64,000 bases of DNA from Sva-07 sp963728195. Its GTDB lineage: Bacteria; Actinomycetota; Acidimicrobiia; Acidimicrobiales; Ilumatobacteraceae. Shown here piece after piece: positions 34,904-43,214 of the stretch (positions within the stretch are counted from its first letter, which is position 1; each line of letters starts with the position of its first letter). The stretch is taken from contig CAVSIX010000008.1 of assembly GCA_963728195.1 (NCBI GenBank), forward strand, positions 1-64,000. Direction: 5' to 3'. The notes below the pieces were generated by a model. The model saw only the letters and a list, made by a program, of their open reading frames with translations, was not told where the DNA came from and did no database searches. Made by a program: the position numbers and the translations under genes.

Positions 34904-37051
34904 ATGATGCCAGCGCATTCGAATCACCGATTGACGAACGGGACGAACACGCCTCCGGGCACGACGGTCCGGAGCCGCCTGCGCCGAGCGGTCACCGTGT
35001 TCGCGGTCAGTGCATTGAGCCTTGCCGGCGCAATCTGGCTGCTGCCGGGCCTCTCGGTGACCGACTGGGAGGTCGGCCTTCTCGCACTGATCACACTGGC
35101 ACTGCTGAACGCGGTTCTGTGGCCGATCGTCCTTCGCTTCGCAGCGCCGCTCATCCTGTGGACCGTCGGTCTGATCGGCCTGATCGGCAACGCGCTGATC
35201 CTGCTGCTCACCGCCGACATCGTCGACGGGTTCGAGGTCGACGGATTCTGGTGGGCACTGCTGGCCGCGCTCGTGATGACCGCGATCTCGGTCGTCCTCT
35301 CCGTCGTGTTCTCGATCGACGACGACGACGTGTGGCGGCGCAACGTGGTTCGCCGGATGGTGGGGCGGCTGGAGCCTCCCGAGGTCACCGATGTCCCCGG
35401 CGTGCTGTTCCTCCAGATCGACGGGTTGTCGGAGCCGGTACTGCGCCAGGCGATGCGCGACGGCCATGCGTCGACGCTGGCGCACTGGGTGCGGTCCGGA
35501 AGTCACCGGATCGTGCGCTGGGAGTGCGATCTGTCGTCGCAGACCGGCGCGAGCCAGGCCGGCATCCTGCACGGCAACAACACCGACATGCCCGCATTCC
35601 GCTGGTACGACAAGTCGTCGGGCCGCGTGATCACCACCAATCGGCCCAACGACGCCGCCGAACTGGAACACCTGCATTCCGACGGGGACGGGCTGCTGGT
35701 GGGCGGCGGCGCCTCGCGGGCGAACGTGTTCTCCGGAGACAGCGCCGACTCGATGTTCACGTTCAGCACGGTCAAGGACCGGTCGAGAGCTGGCCGCAAC
35801 GGACTCACGTACGTGTTCTCCGACCCGTACTTCCTCGCGCGCCTGCTGGTACTCGGCGTCGCGGACATCGGCCACGAGATCGCCGCTCGCCGACGGGCGC
35901 GTCGGCGTGACGTCGAGCCGAGGCTCGAGCGCCGCGGCATCTATCCCGTCCTGCGGGCCGCGACCACGGTGATGTTGCGTGACCTCACGGTGTCGACCCT
36001 GATCAGCGACATCTATCGCGGGGTGCCCGTCGCCTACGTCGACTTCGTGGGCTACGACGAGGTCGCTCACCATTCCGGCATCGCAGCGCGCGACGCGTTG
36101 GACGTGCTCGACCGGCTCGACCAGCAGTTCGGCCGGCTGCAGCGGGCGATCACCGAGGCGCCGAGGCCCTACCACGTCGTCGTGCTGTCCGACCACGGCC
36201 AGAGCCAGGGATCGACGTTCCTGCAGCGCTACGGCATGACGCTGGGCGATCTGGTGTCGTCGCTCGTCGAGCGCGACGACACCGTGCACACCCCCGAACT
36301 CTCCTCGGAGGGGTGGGGCAACCTGAATGGTGCGCTGACCGATTCGGTGCAGAGCGAGGACAGCCGGCTCGCTGCATTGATCGGGACGGTCGTCAAGCGC
36401 CGGACCGTCGACGGTGAGGTGGTGCTCGGACCCGCCGACCGCCAGCCGGACGAGGCTGCGGCGGCCGCCGACGTCGTCGTTCTGGCATCGGGGAACCTGG
36501 GCCTCGTCTCGTTCACCGACATCCCGGGTCGAGCGACCGTCGAGCAGCTCGCCGAGCGGTATCCGGGACTCCTCCTCGGGTTGGCATCGCACCCCGGCAT
36601 CGGGTTCGCGCTCGTGCGATCCGAGGCCTTCGGCCCGATGGCGATCGGGCGCCACGGGATCCACTACCTCGACGACGGGCGCATCGAAGGCGATGATCCG
36701 CTCGCCGATTTCGGCGCCAACATCACCCACCACCTGCGGCGTACCGATGCGTTCACCAACGCACCCGACATCCTGGTCAACAGCTTCTACGATCCCGAGA
36801 CGGAGGAGGGCGCAGCGTTCGAGGAGCTGATCGGATTCCACGGCGGCGTCGGCGGCAAGCAGACCGAACCGTTCCTGCTGTTCCCGCGAGGCTTCGAGCT
36901 GCCCGAGGAGCCGATCGTCGGCGCCACCAGCGTCCACGGCGTGTTCAAGCACTGGCTGGCTGCCGTCGCCGCTGGTGATGCGCCGGCCCCGTGGGACGTC
37001 GAACACGACGACGAGGCGAGCGTGCACCTGCCCAGTGCGCCGGTGTCCTGA
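34904..37051 (+). CDS. Holin-like four-TM domain fused to an alkaline-phosphatase-superfamily phosphodiesterase
   Basis: 715-residue protein. Residues about 30-140 hold three to four spans with the phage-holin-IV (YvlD-like) pattern SLAGAIWLLPGLSVTDWEVG, LALLNAVLWPIVLRFAAPL and LIGNALILLLTADIV. From about 155 it has a type I phosphodiesterase/PglZ-like domain with a metal-binding VLFLQIDGLSE, nucleophile region SSQTGASQAG, VDFVGYDEVAHHSG and VLSDHGQSQGS. These are the two-metal-site residues of the alkaline phosphatase superfamily. It would act at the membrane; topology was not resolved. Substrate is unknown, possibly nucleotide or lipid-linked. ATG 34904 or 34907 is preferred over the upstream TTG. 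It is divergent from DUF2252. Confidence 0.85.
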   Translation: MMPAHSNHRLTNGTNTPPGTTVRSRLRRAVTVFAVSALSLAGAIWLLPGLSVTDWEVGLLALITLALLNAVLWPIVLRFAAPLILWTVGLIGLIGNALILLLTADIVDGFEVDGFWWALLAALVMTAISVVLSVVFSIDDDDVWRRNVVRRMVGRLEPPEVTDVPGVLFLQIDGLSEPVLRQAMRDGHASTLAHWVRSGSHRIVRWECDLSSQTGASQAGILHGNNTDMPAFRWYDKSSGRVITTNRPNDAAELEHLHSDGDGLLVGGGASRANVFSGDSADSMFTFSTVKDRSRAGRNGLTYVFSDPYFLARLLVLGVADIGHEIAARRRARRRDVEPRLERRGIYPVLRAATTVMLRDLTVSTLISDIYRGVPVAYVDFVGYDEVAHHSGIAARDALDVLDRLDQQFGRLQRAITEAPRPYHVVVLSDHGQSQGSTFLQRYGMTLGDLVSSLVERDDTVHTPELSSEGWGNLNGALTDSVQSEDSRLAALIGTVVKRRTVDGEVVLGPADRQPDEAAAAADVVVLASGNLGLVSFTDIPGRATVEQLAERYPGLLLGLASHPGIGFALVRSEAFGPMAIGRHGIHYLDDGRIEGDDPLADFGANITHHLRRTDAFTNAPDILVNSFYDPETEEGAAFEELIGFHGGVGGKQTEPFLLFPRGFELPEEPIVGATSVHGVFKHWLAAVAAGDAPAPWDVEHDDEASVHLPSAPVS

Positions 37052-37184
37052 GTTCCCGAGGCGCGCACCGGTCGCTTCAATCACCCGATGTGGGCAATGC
37101 GGTCACGGCACGACTCGAGCATGATTGGTGCATCGCACGACGGGGCGATCCAGCCCGTCAGCTATCTGCCCGAGGAGGCTTGCC

Positions 37185-37628
37185 GTGAACGACGCCGACA
37201 TCGAAGAGCTCGGACCGATCGACTACCTGGTCATCGAGTTCCCCGCCGATCGCCCACCGGACGGCTCGGCGCTGCCGTATCTGCTCGACATGGTCGACCG
37301 AGGCATCATCCGCGTGCTCGACTTCGCATTTGCGCAGCGCGACCTCGACGGCAACGTCGCCGGCGTCGAGATGGCAGATCTGGGCATGACCGGCGACGTC
37401 GACGTGAGCCTGTTCGCCAGTGCGTCGACGGGCCTCCTCGACGACGACGACATCGCCGAAGCGGGCTCGGTGCTCGAGCCCGGCTGTTCCGCCGCGATCC
37501 TGGTCTACGAGAACACCTGGGCGGCACCGTTCGCCACTGCGTTGCGACGCAACGGCGCACAGCTCGTGGCCAACGGCCGCATTCCCATCCAAGCAGTCCT
37601 CGCATCGCTCGATGCGCTCGACGACTGA
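37185..37628 (+). CDS. DUF6325-family protein, copy 2
   Basis: 147-residue paralogue of 25073-25525 sharing IEELGPIDYLVIEFP, GIIRVLDFAFAQRDLDGNV, AAILVYENTWAAPFATALRR and GAQLVANGRIP. GTG 37185 is preceded by GAGGAGG at 37172. It is followed 23 bases later by the SHOCT protein. The two DUF6325 modules in this window share order, strand and spacing type, and arose by duplication or paralogous recruitment. Function is unknown; envelope stress or regulation of membrane proteins has been suggested for related DUF1269 proteins. Confidence 0.85.
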   Translation: MNDADIEELGPIDYLVIEFPADRPPDGSALPYLLDMVDRGIIRVLDFAFAQRDLDGNVAGVEMADLGMTGDVDVSLFASASTGLLDDDDIAEAGSVLEPGCSAAILVYENTWAAPFATALRRNGAQLVANGRIPIQAVLASLDALDD

Positions 37629-37651
37629 ACCGAACCACAAGGAGACATGAC

Positions 37652-37945
37652 ATGCCCGGACTCGTTCGAGGAGTCGCCCGTACTGCCGTCATCGCCGGAA
37701 CCGCAACCGGCGTGTCCAACCGCGTTTCGCGACGCCAGGGCCAGCGCTGGGCGCAGCAGGCCGAAGCACAGGCCCCGCAGTACCAGGAACCGGCTCCTGC
37801 TCCCGCACCGCCCCCCGCTCCTGCGCCGGAGGCGACGAGCACCGACCGCCTCACCGCACTGAAGGACCTCGGTGAACTCCATGCGTCCGGTGTGCTCACC
37901 GACGAGGAGTTCGCCGCCGAGAAGGCGCGCATCCTCGGATCCTGA
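37652..37945 (+). CDS. Small SHOCT-domain protein
   Basis: 97-residue protein with a basic Gly/Ala N-terminus (MPGLVRGVARTAVIAGTATG), a Pro/Ala linker (PAPAPAPPPAPAPE) and the SHOCT motif DRLTALKDLGELHASGVLTD followed by EEFAAEKARIL. It has no membrane span of full length. SHOCT is a short oligomerisation domain. It lies in an operon with DUF6325 copy 2. AAGGAGA at 37639 is the ribosome site. Compare the truncated paralogue at 25527. Confidence 0.83.
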   Translation: MPGLVRGVARTAVIAGTATGVSNRVSRRQGQRWAQQAEAQAPQYQEPAPAPAPPPAPAPEATSTDRLTALKDLGELHASGVLTDEEFAAEKARILGS

Positions 37946-37980
37946 AGCCCGTCCGCCCAGCGGCGATCACGTTCCGGCGA

Positions 37981-38655
37981 TCACGTGCCAGACGGCATGT
38001 CCCGGGTCGATCGCCGGGCGAGCACGAACCCGCTCGAGGCCAGCACCCACACCGGCACCATCAACACCGCAGCCGGCCACACCGTGTAGCTGAACAGCAG
38101 CACCGCCGCACCGATCAGACTCGTGATGCCGTACCAACGCGGAAACAGCCCGGTCCGGACTGCGCGTGTGGTGCTGACGGCGATGAAGACCGCCCCGCTG
38201 CGCAACGCGACGATCTGTGCCATCGCGGTACCGAAGGCCACCATCGTGCGTGCCGACTGTGCGTCGAAGCTGCCCTCCGGCGAGTTCGCCGCCATCCACA
38301 CCAATGCCAGTTCGACCGCAGCGATCGAGAAGAGCGACACGACGAACAGCGTGCCGGCGACGAGATGCACCGTCGACAGCAGCACGTGCTCCTTGGAGCT
38401 CCTGCGGACGTATCGATCGCGCAGTGCCGCCATGAACCAGATGAAGGCAATGGCGCCGAACGGGACGACGTACAGCCCGGCGATCAGCGAGGGCCGGCGA
38501 CGGTCGGGGTCGGTGAAGTAGGCGACGAGCTCGTCGTCGGGGGCGTCGAGTGGCGGGCTCTTCTGGAGCAGCAACCAGCCGGCCACGAACAACGCCGAGA
38601 ACACGACACCAGCGACTGCCGCTCGCGACCCACGCTCTCGAGCGTCGATGTCCAC
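37981..38655 (-). CDS. Membrane protein (DUF4386-like)
   Basis: 224-residue protein with six hydrophobic spans: about residues 11-29, 60-78, 98-120, 140-160, 175-195 and 197-216. VAYFTDPDRRRPSLIAGLYV, a short soluble loop after the first span, and ALRDRYVRRS are the only distinctive features. It resembles DUF4386-type integral membrane proteins; no function is assigned. It is transcribed alone, convergent with the SHOCT gene. Confidence 0.68.
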   Translation of the reverse strand: MDIDARERGSRAAVAGVVFSALFVAGWLLLQKSPPLDAPDDELVAYFTDPDRRRPSLIAGLYVVPFGAIAFIWFMAALRDRYVRRSSKEHVLLSTVHLVAGTLFVVSLFSIAAVELALVWMAANSPEGSFDAQSARTMVAFGTAMAQIVALRSGAVFIAVSTTRAVRTGLFPRWYGITSLIGAAVLLFSYTVWPAAVLMVPVWVLASSGFVLARRSTRDMPSGT

Positions 38656-38681
38656 CGCCGAACGTTAACCCTTGCGGGGCC

Positions 38682-39605
38682 TCAGTGACGGAATGCGGTG
38701 AGGACGCCGCCGAGCCACTCGATCGACGTGCGGGTGATCGGGTCGACGACGAGCTGCACGTGGGCGGCGCCCGCCGACTCGAACGCCCGGAGCTGGTCGG
38801 CGAGTTCCTCGGCGGACCCCGAGAGCGGTGCGACCGTCCCCGAGTCGTCGTAGTCGCCCATCTGTCGACCGATGCCCCCTTCGAGCTGGACGAGCACCGC
38901 AGCGGTCGCTTCGACGTCGCCGGGCTGCCGGCCCGCCGCCTCGATCAGGCGGTCGACGCGCTCCTTTTCGCGGGCGAAGCCCTCGACGGAGTTCCCGTAC
39001 TGGCTCCACCACATGTTCCAGGCGTCGACGTGGGGGAGTGTGATGTCGAGCATCCGGTCACCGATCGAGCCGACCATGATCGGCGGTCCCGAGTCACGCG
39101 AACGCGGTGAGAGCACGCATCGGTCCGCGTCGTAGAACTCGCCGTGCGCGTCGATCTCGCCCTCTCGGAGCAGCGTGCGGATGATCGTGAACGCCTCCTC
39201 GAACCGGCTCACCCGGTGGTCGTACGGGAATCCGAAGGCGTCGTACTCGCGGCGGTTCCATCCGGCACCGAGGCCGAGGATCAGCCGGCCCTGCGATACC
39301 GCGTCGACCGTGGTGGCGAGCTTGGCGAGCATCGCCGGGGCGTGGAAGCTCGTCGACGCGACGAGCGGCCCGAGCCGGATCGTCGTCGTCGACGCAGCGA
39401 TGGCCGCCAGCGACGTCCACACCTCCCACGGGCCGCGGTCGCCGACCTCGAGTTCGTAGAGCAGGTGGTCGCCGAGCCACAGCGAGTCGAAGCCGACGGA
39501 CTCGGCGGTCTGCGCCATCTGCAGCAACTCGGCGAAGGGCACCTCCCATTCGACCTCGGGGAGCTGAACCCCGATCTGCATGCGTCCACGTCGATCATCG
39601 GTCAT
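38682..39605 (-). CDS. Luciferase-like (F420-type) oxidoreductase
   Basis: 307-residue TIM-barrel oxidoreductase of the bacterial luciferase/LLM class. The N-terminal IGVQLPEVEWEVPFAELLQM, GFDSLWLGDHLL and LILGLGAGWNRREYDAFGFP are standard for the F420-dependent group; LVASTSFHAPAMLAKLATTV is also typical. It probably uses coenzyme F420 with an unknown substrate. I chose ATG 39605; the longer frame adds Arg-rich sequence. It is read alone, with no obvious operon partner. Confidence 0.85.
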   Translation of the reverse strand: MTDDRRGRMQIGVQLPEVEWEVPFAELLQMAQTAESVGFDSLWLGDHLLYELEVGDRGPWEVWTSLAAIAASTTTIRLGPLVASTSFHAPAMLAKLATTVDAVSQGRLILGLGAGWNRREYDAFGFPYDHRVSRFEEAFTIIRTLLREGEIDAHGEFYDADRCVLSPRSRDSGPPIMVGSIGDRMLDITLPHVDAWNMWWSQYGNSVEGFAREKERVDRLIEAAGRQPGDVEATAAVLVQLEGGIGRQMGDYDDSGTVAPLSGSAEELADQLRAFESAGAAHVQLVVDPITRTSIEWLGGVLTAFRH

Positions 39606-39738
39606 GGCTGCACGGTAGAGGCCGTGCGCTGTGCGGATCGAGCGAACGAGATCCCAGGAGTGGCCGCTCGATCGCCGACCCCCCGAGGCGCTCGTGCGCG
39701 AGCTGGTCGACGCGCGAGGCAGCGACGTCGCCGCTGCG

Positions 39739-40143
39739 TCACTCCCGGTCGAGTGATACCGCCATGCCCGCAAGGTCGACCCAGGGCTGCTTGTGCTCGC
39801 ACCACGCCTGGACGGTCGGGGCGACCTCGGAACGGTCGTCGAGTGTGCCGGCCTTGACGGCGATCACGCCGGCGGGCTCGACGAGTCCGGAGTAGATCGG
39901 CGAACCGCAGTCGCCGCAGAAACGGCGGTACACGTAGACGGCGTCGCCGTGCTCGCCTCGATCCTCGTACGTGCTCAGCGTGCCGGTCACGTCCATCTGC
40001 GGCTCCAGTGCGATCAGGTTCACCGAGAAGGCGCCGCCACTCTGGCGTTGACAGTGGTCGCAGTGGCACACCGCTGTGGCGATCAGATCGCCGGAGAGTT
40101 CATAGGTGATCTGGCCACAGAGGCATCGTCCCGTTCGAGTCAT
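39739..40143 (-). CDS. GFA-family zinc protein
   Basis: 134-residue protein with the glutathione-dependent formaldehyde-activating enzyme (GFA/CENP-V) fold. The zinc ligands are in GRCLCGQITYE (CxC), CHCDHCQRQSG and FCGDCGSPIYS. Members of the wider family rarely act on formaldehyde, so the true substrate is unknown. It is divergent from the carotenoid oxygenase gene at 40257. Overlapping palindromes lie in the shared promoter region. Confidence 0.85.
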   Translation of the reverse strand: MTRTGRCLCGQITYELSGDLIATAVCHCDHCQRQSGGAFSVNLIALEPQMDVTGTLSTYEDRGEHGDAVYVYRRFCGDCGSPIYSGLVEPAGVIAVKAGTLDDRSEVAPTVQAWCEHKQPWVDLAGMAVSLDRE

Positions 40144-40178
40144 GGCGCGACGGTAGCCGTTCCGACGCTCGGTGTCGG

Positions 40179-40203
40179 TAATTTACTGTGAGTAGATTTA
40201 CTC
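40179..40203. promoter_or_regulatory. Overlapping palindromes in an AT-rich spacer
   Basis: In the shared upstream region of the GFA and carotenoid oxygenase genes a TACT-GTG-AGTA palindrome overlaps GAGTA (40190-40194), GATT, TACTC (40199-40203). It is an unusually AT-rich island in a GC-rich sequence. This is the shape of a TetR- or HxlR-type operator; the regulator is unknown and no such gene is adjacent. Confidence 0.4.
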
Positions 40204-40256
40204 CAGGCGACCGGACTACTGTCGCGCAGGACAACCATCCGAACGAGGGGACCAGG

Positions 40257-41609
40257 ATGACCACGATCGACGACGCAACACCGACACACCTCCAGGGCAA
40301 CGGCCGCCCGGTGACCGAGGAGCTGACGCTCACGGATCTCCAGGTGACCGGCACGCTCCCGCCCGAGTTGGACGGACGCTACGTGCGCAACGGGGCCAAT
40401 CCCTTGACGGGGATGAGCGACCATCCGTTCTTCGGCGACGGCATGGTCCATGGCGTGCGCCTGCGCGACGGCGCCGCCGAGTGGTACCGCAACCGGTACG
40501 TGCGCACGCCGTTCATCGCTGATCCGAGCACCGACATCCTCGATCCGAACGTGATGATGGACATGACCGCATCCAAGGCCAACACCCACGTGTTCGGTCA
40601 CGCCGGGCGCATCCTCGCACTCGAGGAGGGGCACTTCCCGTACGTGCTCGATGGCGATCTCGACACCGTCGGGCCGCTCGACTTCGGCGGTGCGCTCACC
40701 GGGTCGTTCACCGCCCACCCGAAGGTGTGCCCCGTCACCGGCGAACTCCTCGCCTTCGGGTACTCGGCGTTCGAGCCGTACCTGCGGTATCTGCGGGTGT
40801 CGGCCGACGGTCGGCTCGTGCAGACCGAGAACATCACCGTCGGCGGCCCGACGATGATGCACGATTTCAACGTCACCCGGAACAACGTCGTGTTCATGGA
40901 CCTTCCTGCGGTGTTCGACCTGGAGATGGCGATGCGCGGCGAGATGCCGATCCACTGGGACGACGACTATCCGGCTCGTCTCGGCGTGATGCCGCGCACG
41001 GGGACCGACGCCGATGTCCGCTGGTACGACATCGACCCGTGTTACGTCTTCCACCCGATGAACTCCTACGAGGACGGCGACACCATCGTGCTCGACGTCG
41101 CTCGGCTCAGCCACATCTGGCGCGACTCGATGATGGACTTCCCGTCTCCGGAGCTGTGGCGCTGGACGATCGACACGGTCAGCGGCGCCGTGCGCGAGGA
41201 GCAGATCGACGATCGGCCCGCCGAGTTCCCGCGTGTCGCCGACTCCGTCGTCGGGCTGAAGCACCGCTATGGCTACATGATGGGGATTCCCGACAACCCG
41301 GACTACACCGATCCGGGCAGCCAGACCGGCAAGATCATCAAGTACGACCGTGACACCGGTGAACGCGTCGAACACGTCCTCGGGCGTGGTCGCATCCCGG
41401 GCGAGCCCGTCTTCGTGCCCGCCGACGGTGCGGGGTCCGAGGACGAGGGGTATCTGATGACGTTCGTCTACGAGGCCGACACCGACTCGAGCAGCTTCAT
41501 CGTGCTCGACGCGGCAACGATGGACCCCGCGCCGGTCGCATCGGTGGACCTGCCCCGCATTCCCTTCGGGTTCCACGGCAACTGGATCGACTCCACCGTC
41601 GCCGGCTGA
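40257..41609 (+). CDS. Carotenoid cleavage oxygenase
   Basis: 450-residue seven-bladed beta-propeller oxygenase. The four iron-ligand histidines are visible: His154 (TAHPKV), His202 (MMHDFNVT), His266 (YVFHPMNSYED) and His440 (FGFHGNW). The N-terminal YVRNGANPLTG and FFGDGMVHGVRL are also typical of the family. It would cleave a polyene or phenylpropenoid double bond with O2; stilbene- and lignin-type dioxygenases are in the same family. ATG 40257 has GAGGGG upstream. It is divergent from GFA and is followed 51 bases later by a luciferase-like oxidoreductase, so the two may act together. Confidence 0.9.
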   Translation: MTTIDDATPTHLQGNGRPVTEELTLTDLQVTGTLPPELDGRYVRNGANPLTGMSDHPFFGDGMVHGVRLRDGAAEWYRNRYVRTPFIADPSTDILDPNVMMDMTASKANTHVFGHAGRILALEEGHFPYVLDGDLDTVGPLDFGGALTGSFTAHPKVCPVTGELLAFGYSAFEPYLRYLRVSADGRLVQTENITVGGPTMMHDFNVTRNNVVFMDLPAVFDLEMAMRGEMPIHWDDDYPARLGVMPRTGTDADVRWYDIDPCYVFHPMNSYEDGDTIVLDVARLSHIWRDSMMDFPSPELWRWTIDTVSGAVREEQIDDRPAEFPRVADSVVGLKHRYGYMMGIPDNPDYTDPGSQTGKIIKYDRDTGERVEHVLGRGRIPGEPVFVPADGAGSEDEGYLMTFVYEADTDSSSFIVLDAATMDPAPVASVDLPRIPFGFHGNWIDSTVAG

Positions 41610-41660
41610 CGCCGTCGCCGACCCCGCCCGTCGTCGGTCGCTCGTGCTACGACGGGCACC

Positions 41661-42569
41661 ATGACCGTCCGGATCGGGATCAGTACGCCGTGGGATCTGT
41701 GGCGGTTGTCGTACGACGATCGACGTCGACGCCTCGCGATGATCGCCGATGCGGGGATCGACCACGTCTTCACCGCCGATCACGTGAGCTTCCGCGACGG
41801 AAGCGGCATCGACGGGTTGATGCACCTGGCGGCGATGAGCGGCATCGAGCCGCGACTCGGCCTGCACGTCGGGGTGTACCTCCTGGCGTTGCGCCACCCC
41901 ATGATCGCCGCCCGACAGATCTCGTCGCTCGCGCAAGCGGCGCCGGGACGGCTCACCGTCGGCGTCGGTGTCGGCGGTGAGGACCGCCACGAAATCGAGG
42001 TGTGCGGCGTCGACCCAGCGCGACGGGGTCGTCGCACCGACGTCGCGCTCGAGCTGGTGCGCGCACTGCTCGACGGCGAGTCCGTCGACGGTGACGGCGA
42101 GTTCTTCGACTTCGTCGGGGGAGTGGTCCGTCCGATCCCGGAGCGTCGCGTGCCGTTCGTGGTCGGCGGCCGCAGCGACGCCGCAGTGCGCCGCGCGGGG
42201 TGCCTCGGCGATGGTTGGCTCGGCACGTGGTGTTCACCGCGCCGGTTCGCTGCCGCCACGGCGCTGGCCGAGCAGGTGGGCGCCGACCGTGACGTGAGCT
42301 GGCAGCACGGTCTGCAGGTCTGGATCGGTGTCGACGCCGTCGCGGACGCAGCGCGCCGGCACGTCGCCGGTGCGATGGAGGACTTCTACGGCATCGGCTT
42401 CGAGCAGTTCGAGCGGTACACGCCGTACGGCAGCGCCGAACAGGTGGCCGACGCGCTCGCCGCGTACGTGCATGCCGGTGCCACGACGTTGAACCTCACG
42501 CCGTGCGGGCCGAACCCCGAGGTGGAGGTCGAGATGGTGGCCGAGATCCGCCGCCTCCTCTCCCCTTGA
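41661..42569 (+). CDS. Luciferase-like (F420-type) oxidoreductase
   Basis: 302-residue LLM-class TIM barrel. RIGISTPWDLWRLSYDD, GIDHVFTADHVSFRDG and RLTVGVGVGGEDRHEIEVCG are the recognisable blocks, with VVGGRSDAAVRRAG in the middle. It probably uses F420 or FMN. It follows the carotenoid oxygenase in the same direction, 51 bases away. The substrate is unknown. Confidence 0.83.
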   Translation: MTVRIGISTPWDLWRLSYDDRRRRLAMIADAGIDHVFTADHVSFRDGSGIDGLMHLAAMSGIEPRLGLHVGVYLLALRHPMIAARQISSLAQAAPGRLTVGVGVGGEDRHEIEVCGVDPARRGRRTDVALELVRALLDGESVDGDGEFFDFVGGVVRPIPERRVPFVVGGRSDAAVRRAGCLGDGWLGTWCSPRRFAAATALAEQVGADRDVSWQHGLQVWIGVDAVADAARRHVAGAMEDFYGIGFEQFERYTPYGSAEQVADALAAYVHAGATTLNLTPCGPNPEVEVEMVAEIRRLLSP

Positions 42570-42672
42570 GCGCTCGTCACCGAACGCATTGATCGTGTTC
42601 GGCGATGACGGATATCTCTGTGATCTATGTCGACGATGGGAATGGTCGGTCGATCATGGGGTTGTAGGAAAC

Positions 42673-42687
42673 GCTGTCGTCGACAGC
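42673..42687. promoter_or_regulatory. Short palindrome upstream of the cyclic-nucleotide-binding gene
   Basis: GCTGTCG, T, CGACAGC is a perfect palindrome about 36 bases upstream of the ATG at 42723. It might be an operator. The rest of 42570-42722 shows no gene. Confidence 0.3.
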
Positions 42688-42722
42688 ACGATCACCCACC
42701 CCGCAGAGGAACCACCAACGCC

Positions 42723-43127
42723 ATGTTCACCCGCAAGCGCACCATCGATCCGGCACTGCTCGCCAGCGATCTCGCCGTCACCGTTCCCGTCGACGAACTC
42801 GAACAGCTCGACCGCATCGCCACGACGATCCGTATCGCCGCAGGCGAGGAGATCATGCACGTCGACGAGTTCGGTCGCGAGTGTTTCGTGGTCATCGACG
42901 GCGAGTTCGCCGTACAGCTCGGTGACTCCCAGATCACCGTCGGCCCGGGTGCGGTCATCGGCGAACTCGCCCTGCTCACGCTCAAGCCGCGCACTGCGTC
43001 GGTCACCGCACGGGTCGAGTCGAGCGTGTACGTGCTCAACCGCTCCGAGTTCGCCACCGTCCTCGACACGTGCCCGAAGTTCTCGCGCTACGTCCTCGAC
43101 GGCGCCGTACGCCGCACCGCTGCCTGA
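42723..43127 (+). CDS. Stand-alone cyclic-nucleotide-binding-domain protein
   Basis: 134-residue protein consisting of one cNMP-binding beta-roll. The phosphate-binding cassette is GPGAVIGELALLTLKPRTAS, with Glu and Arg in the usual places (GELALL...PRTAS). It has no HTH or kinase domain, so it may act as a small sensor or be a partner of another protein. ATG 42723 directly follows an AGGAACCACCAACGCC leader. A cyclase gene (16434) in the same window could supply the ligand; this link is speculative. Weak similarity to regulator halves of cAMP-dependent systems is expected. Confidence 0.85.
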   Translation: MFTRKRTIDPALLASDLAVTVPVDELEQLDRIATTIRIAAGEEIMHVDEFGRECFVVIDGEFAVQLGDSQITVGPGAVIGELALLTLKPRTASVTARVESSVYVLNRSEFATVLDTCPKFSRYVLDGAVRRTAA

Positions 43128-43214
43128 ACCCTCGTCGCGGTCTCGCTCTCGATGGGCGTTCGGTGATCCCGGTGCCATCGGGCGCCGTCGGGCGTCATGT
43201 GGTCTGATGGCGCG

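Noticed and set aside
34808..37084. 758-codon minus-strand frame opposite the membrane phosphodiesterase
   Set aside because: Antisense shadow of a gene with clear catalytic motifs; no ribosome site or domain.
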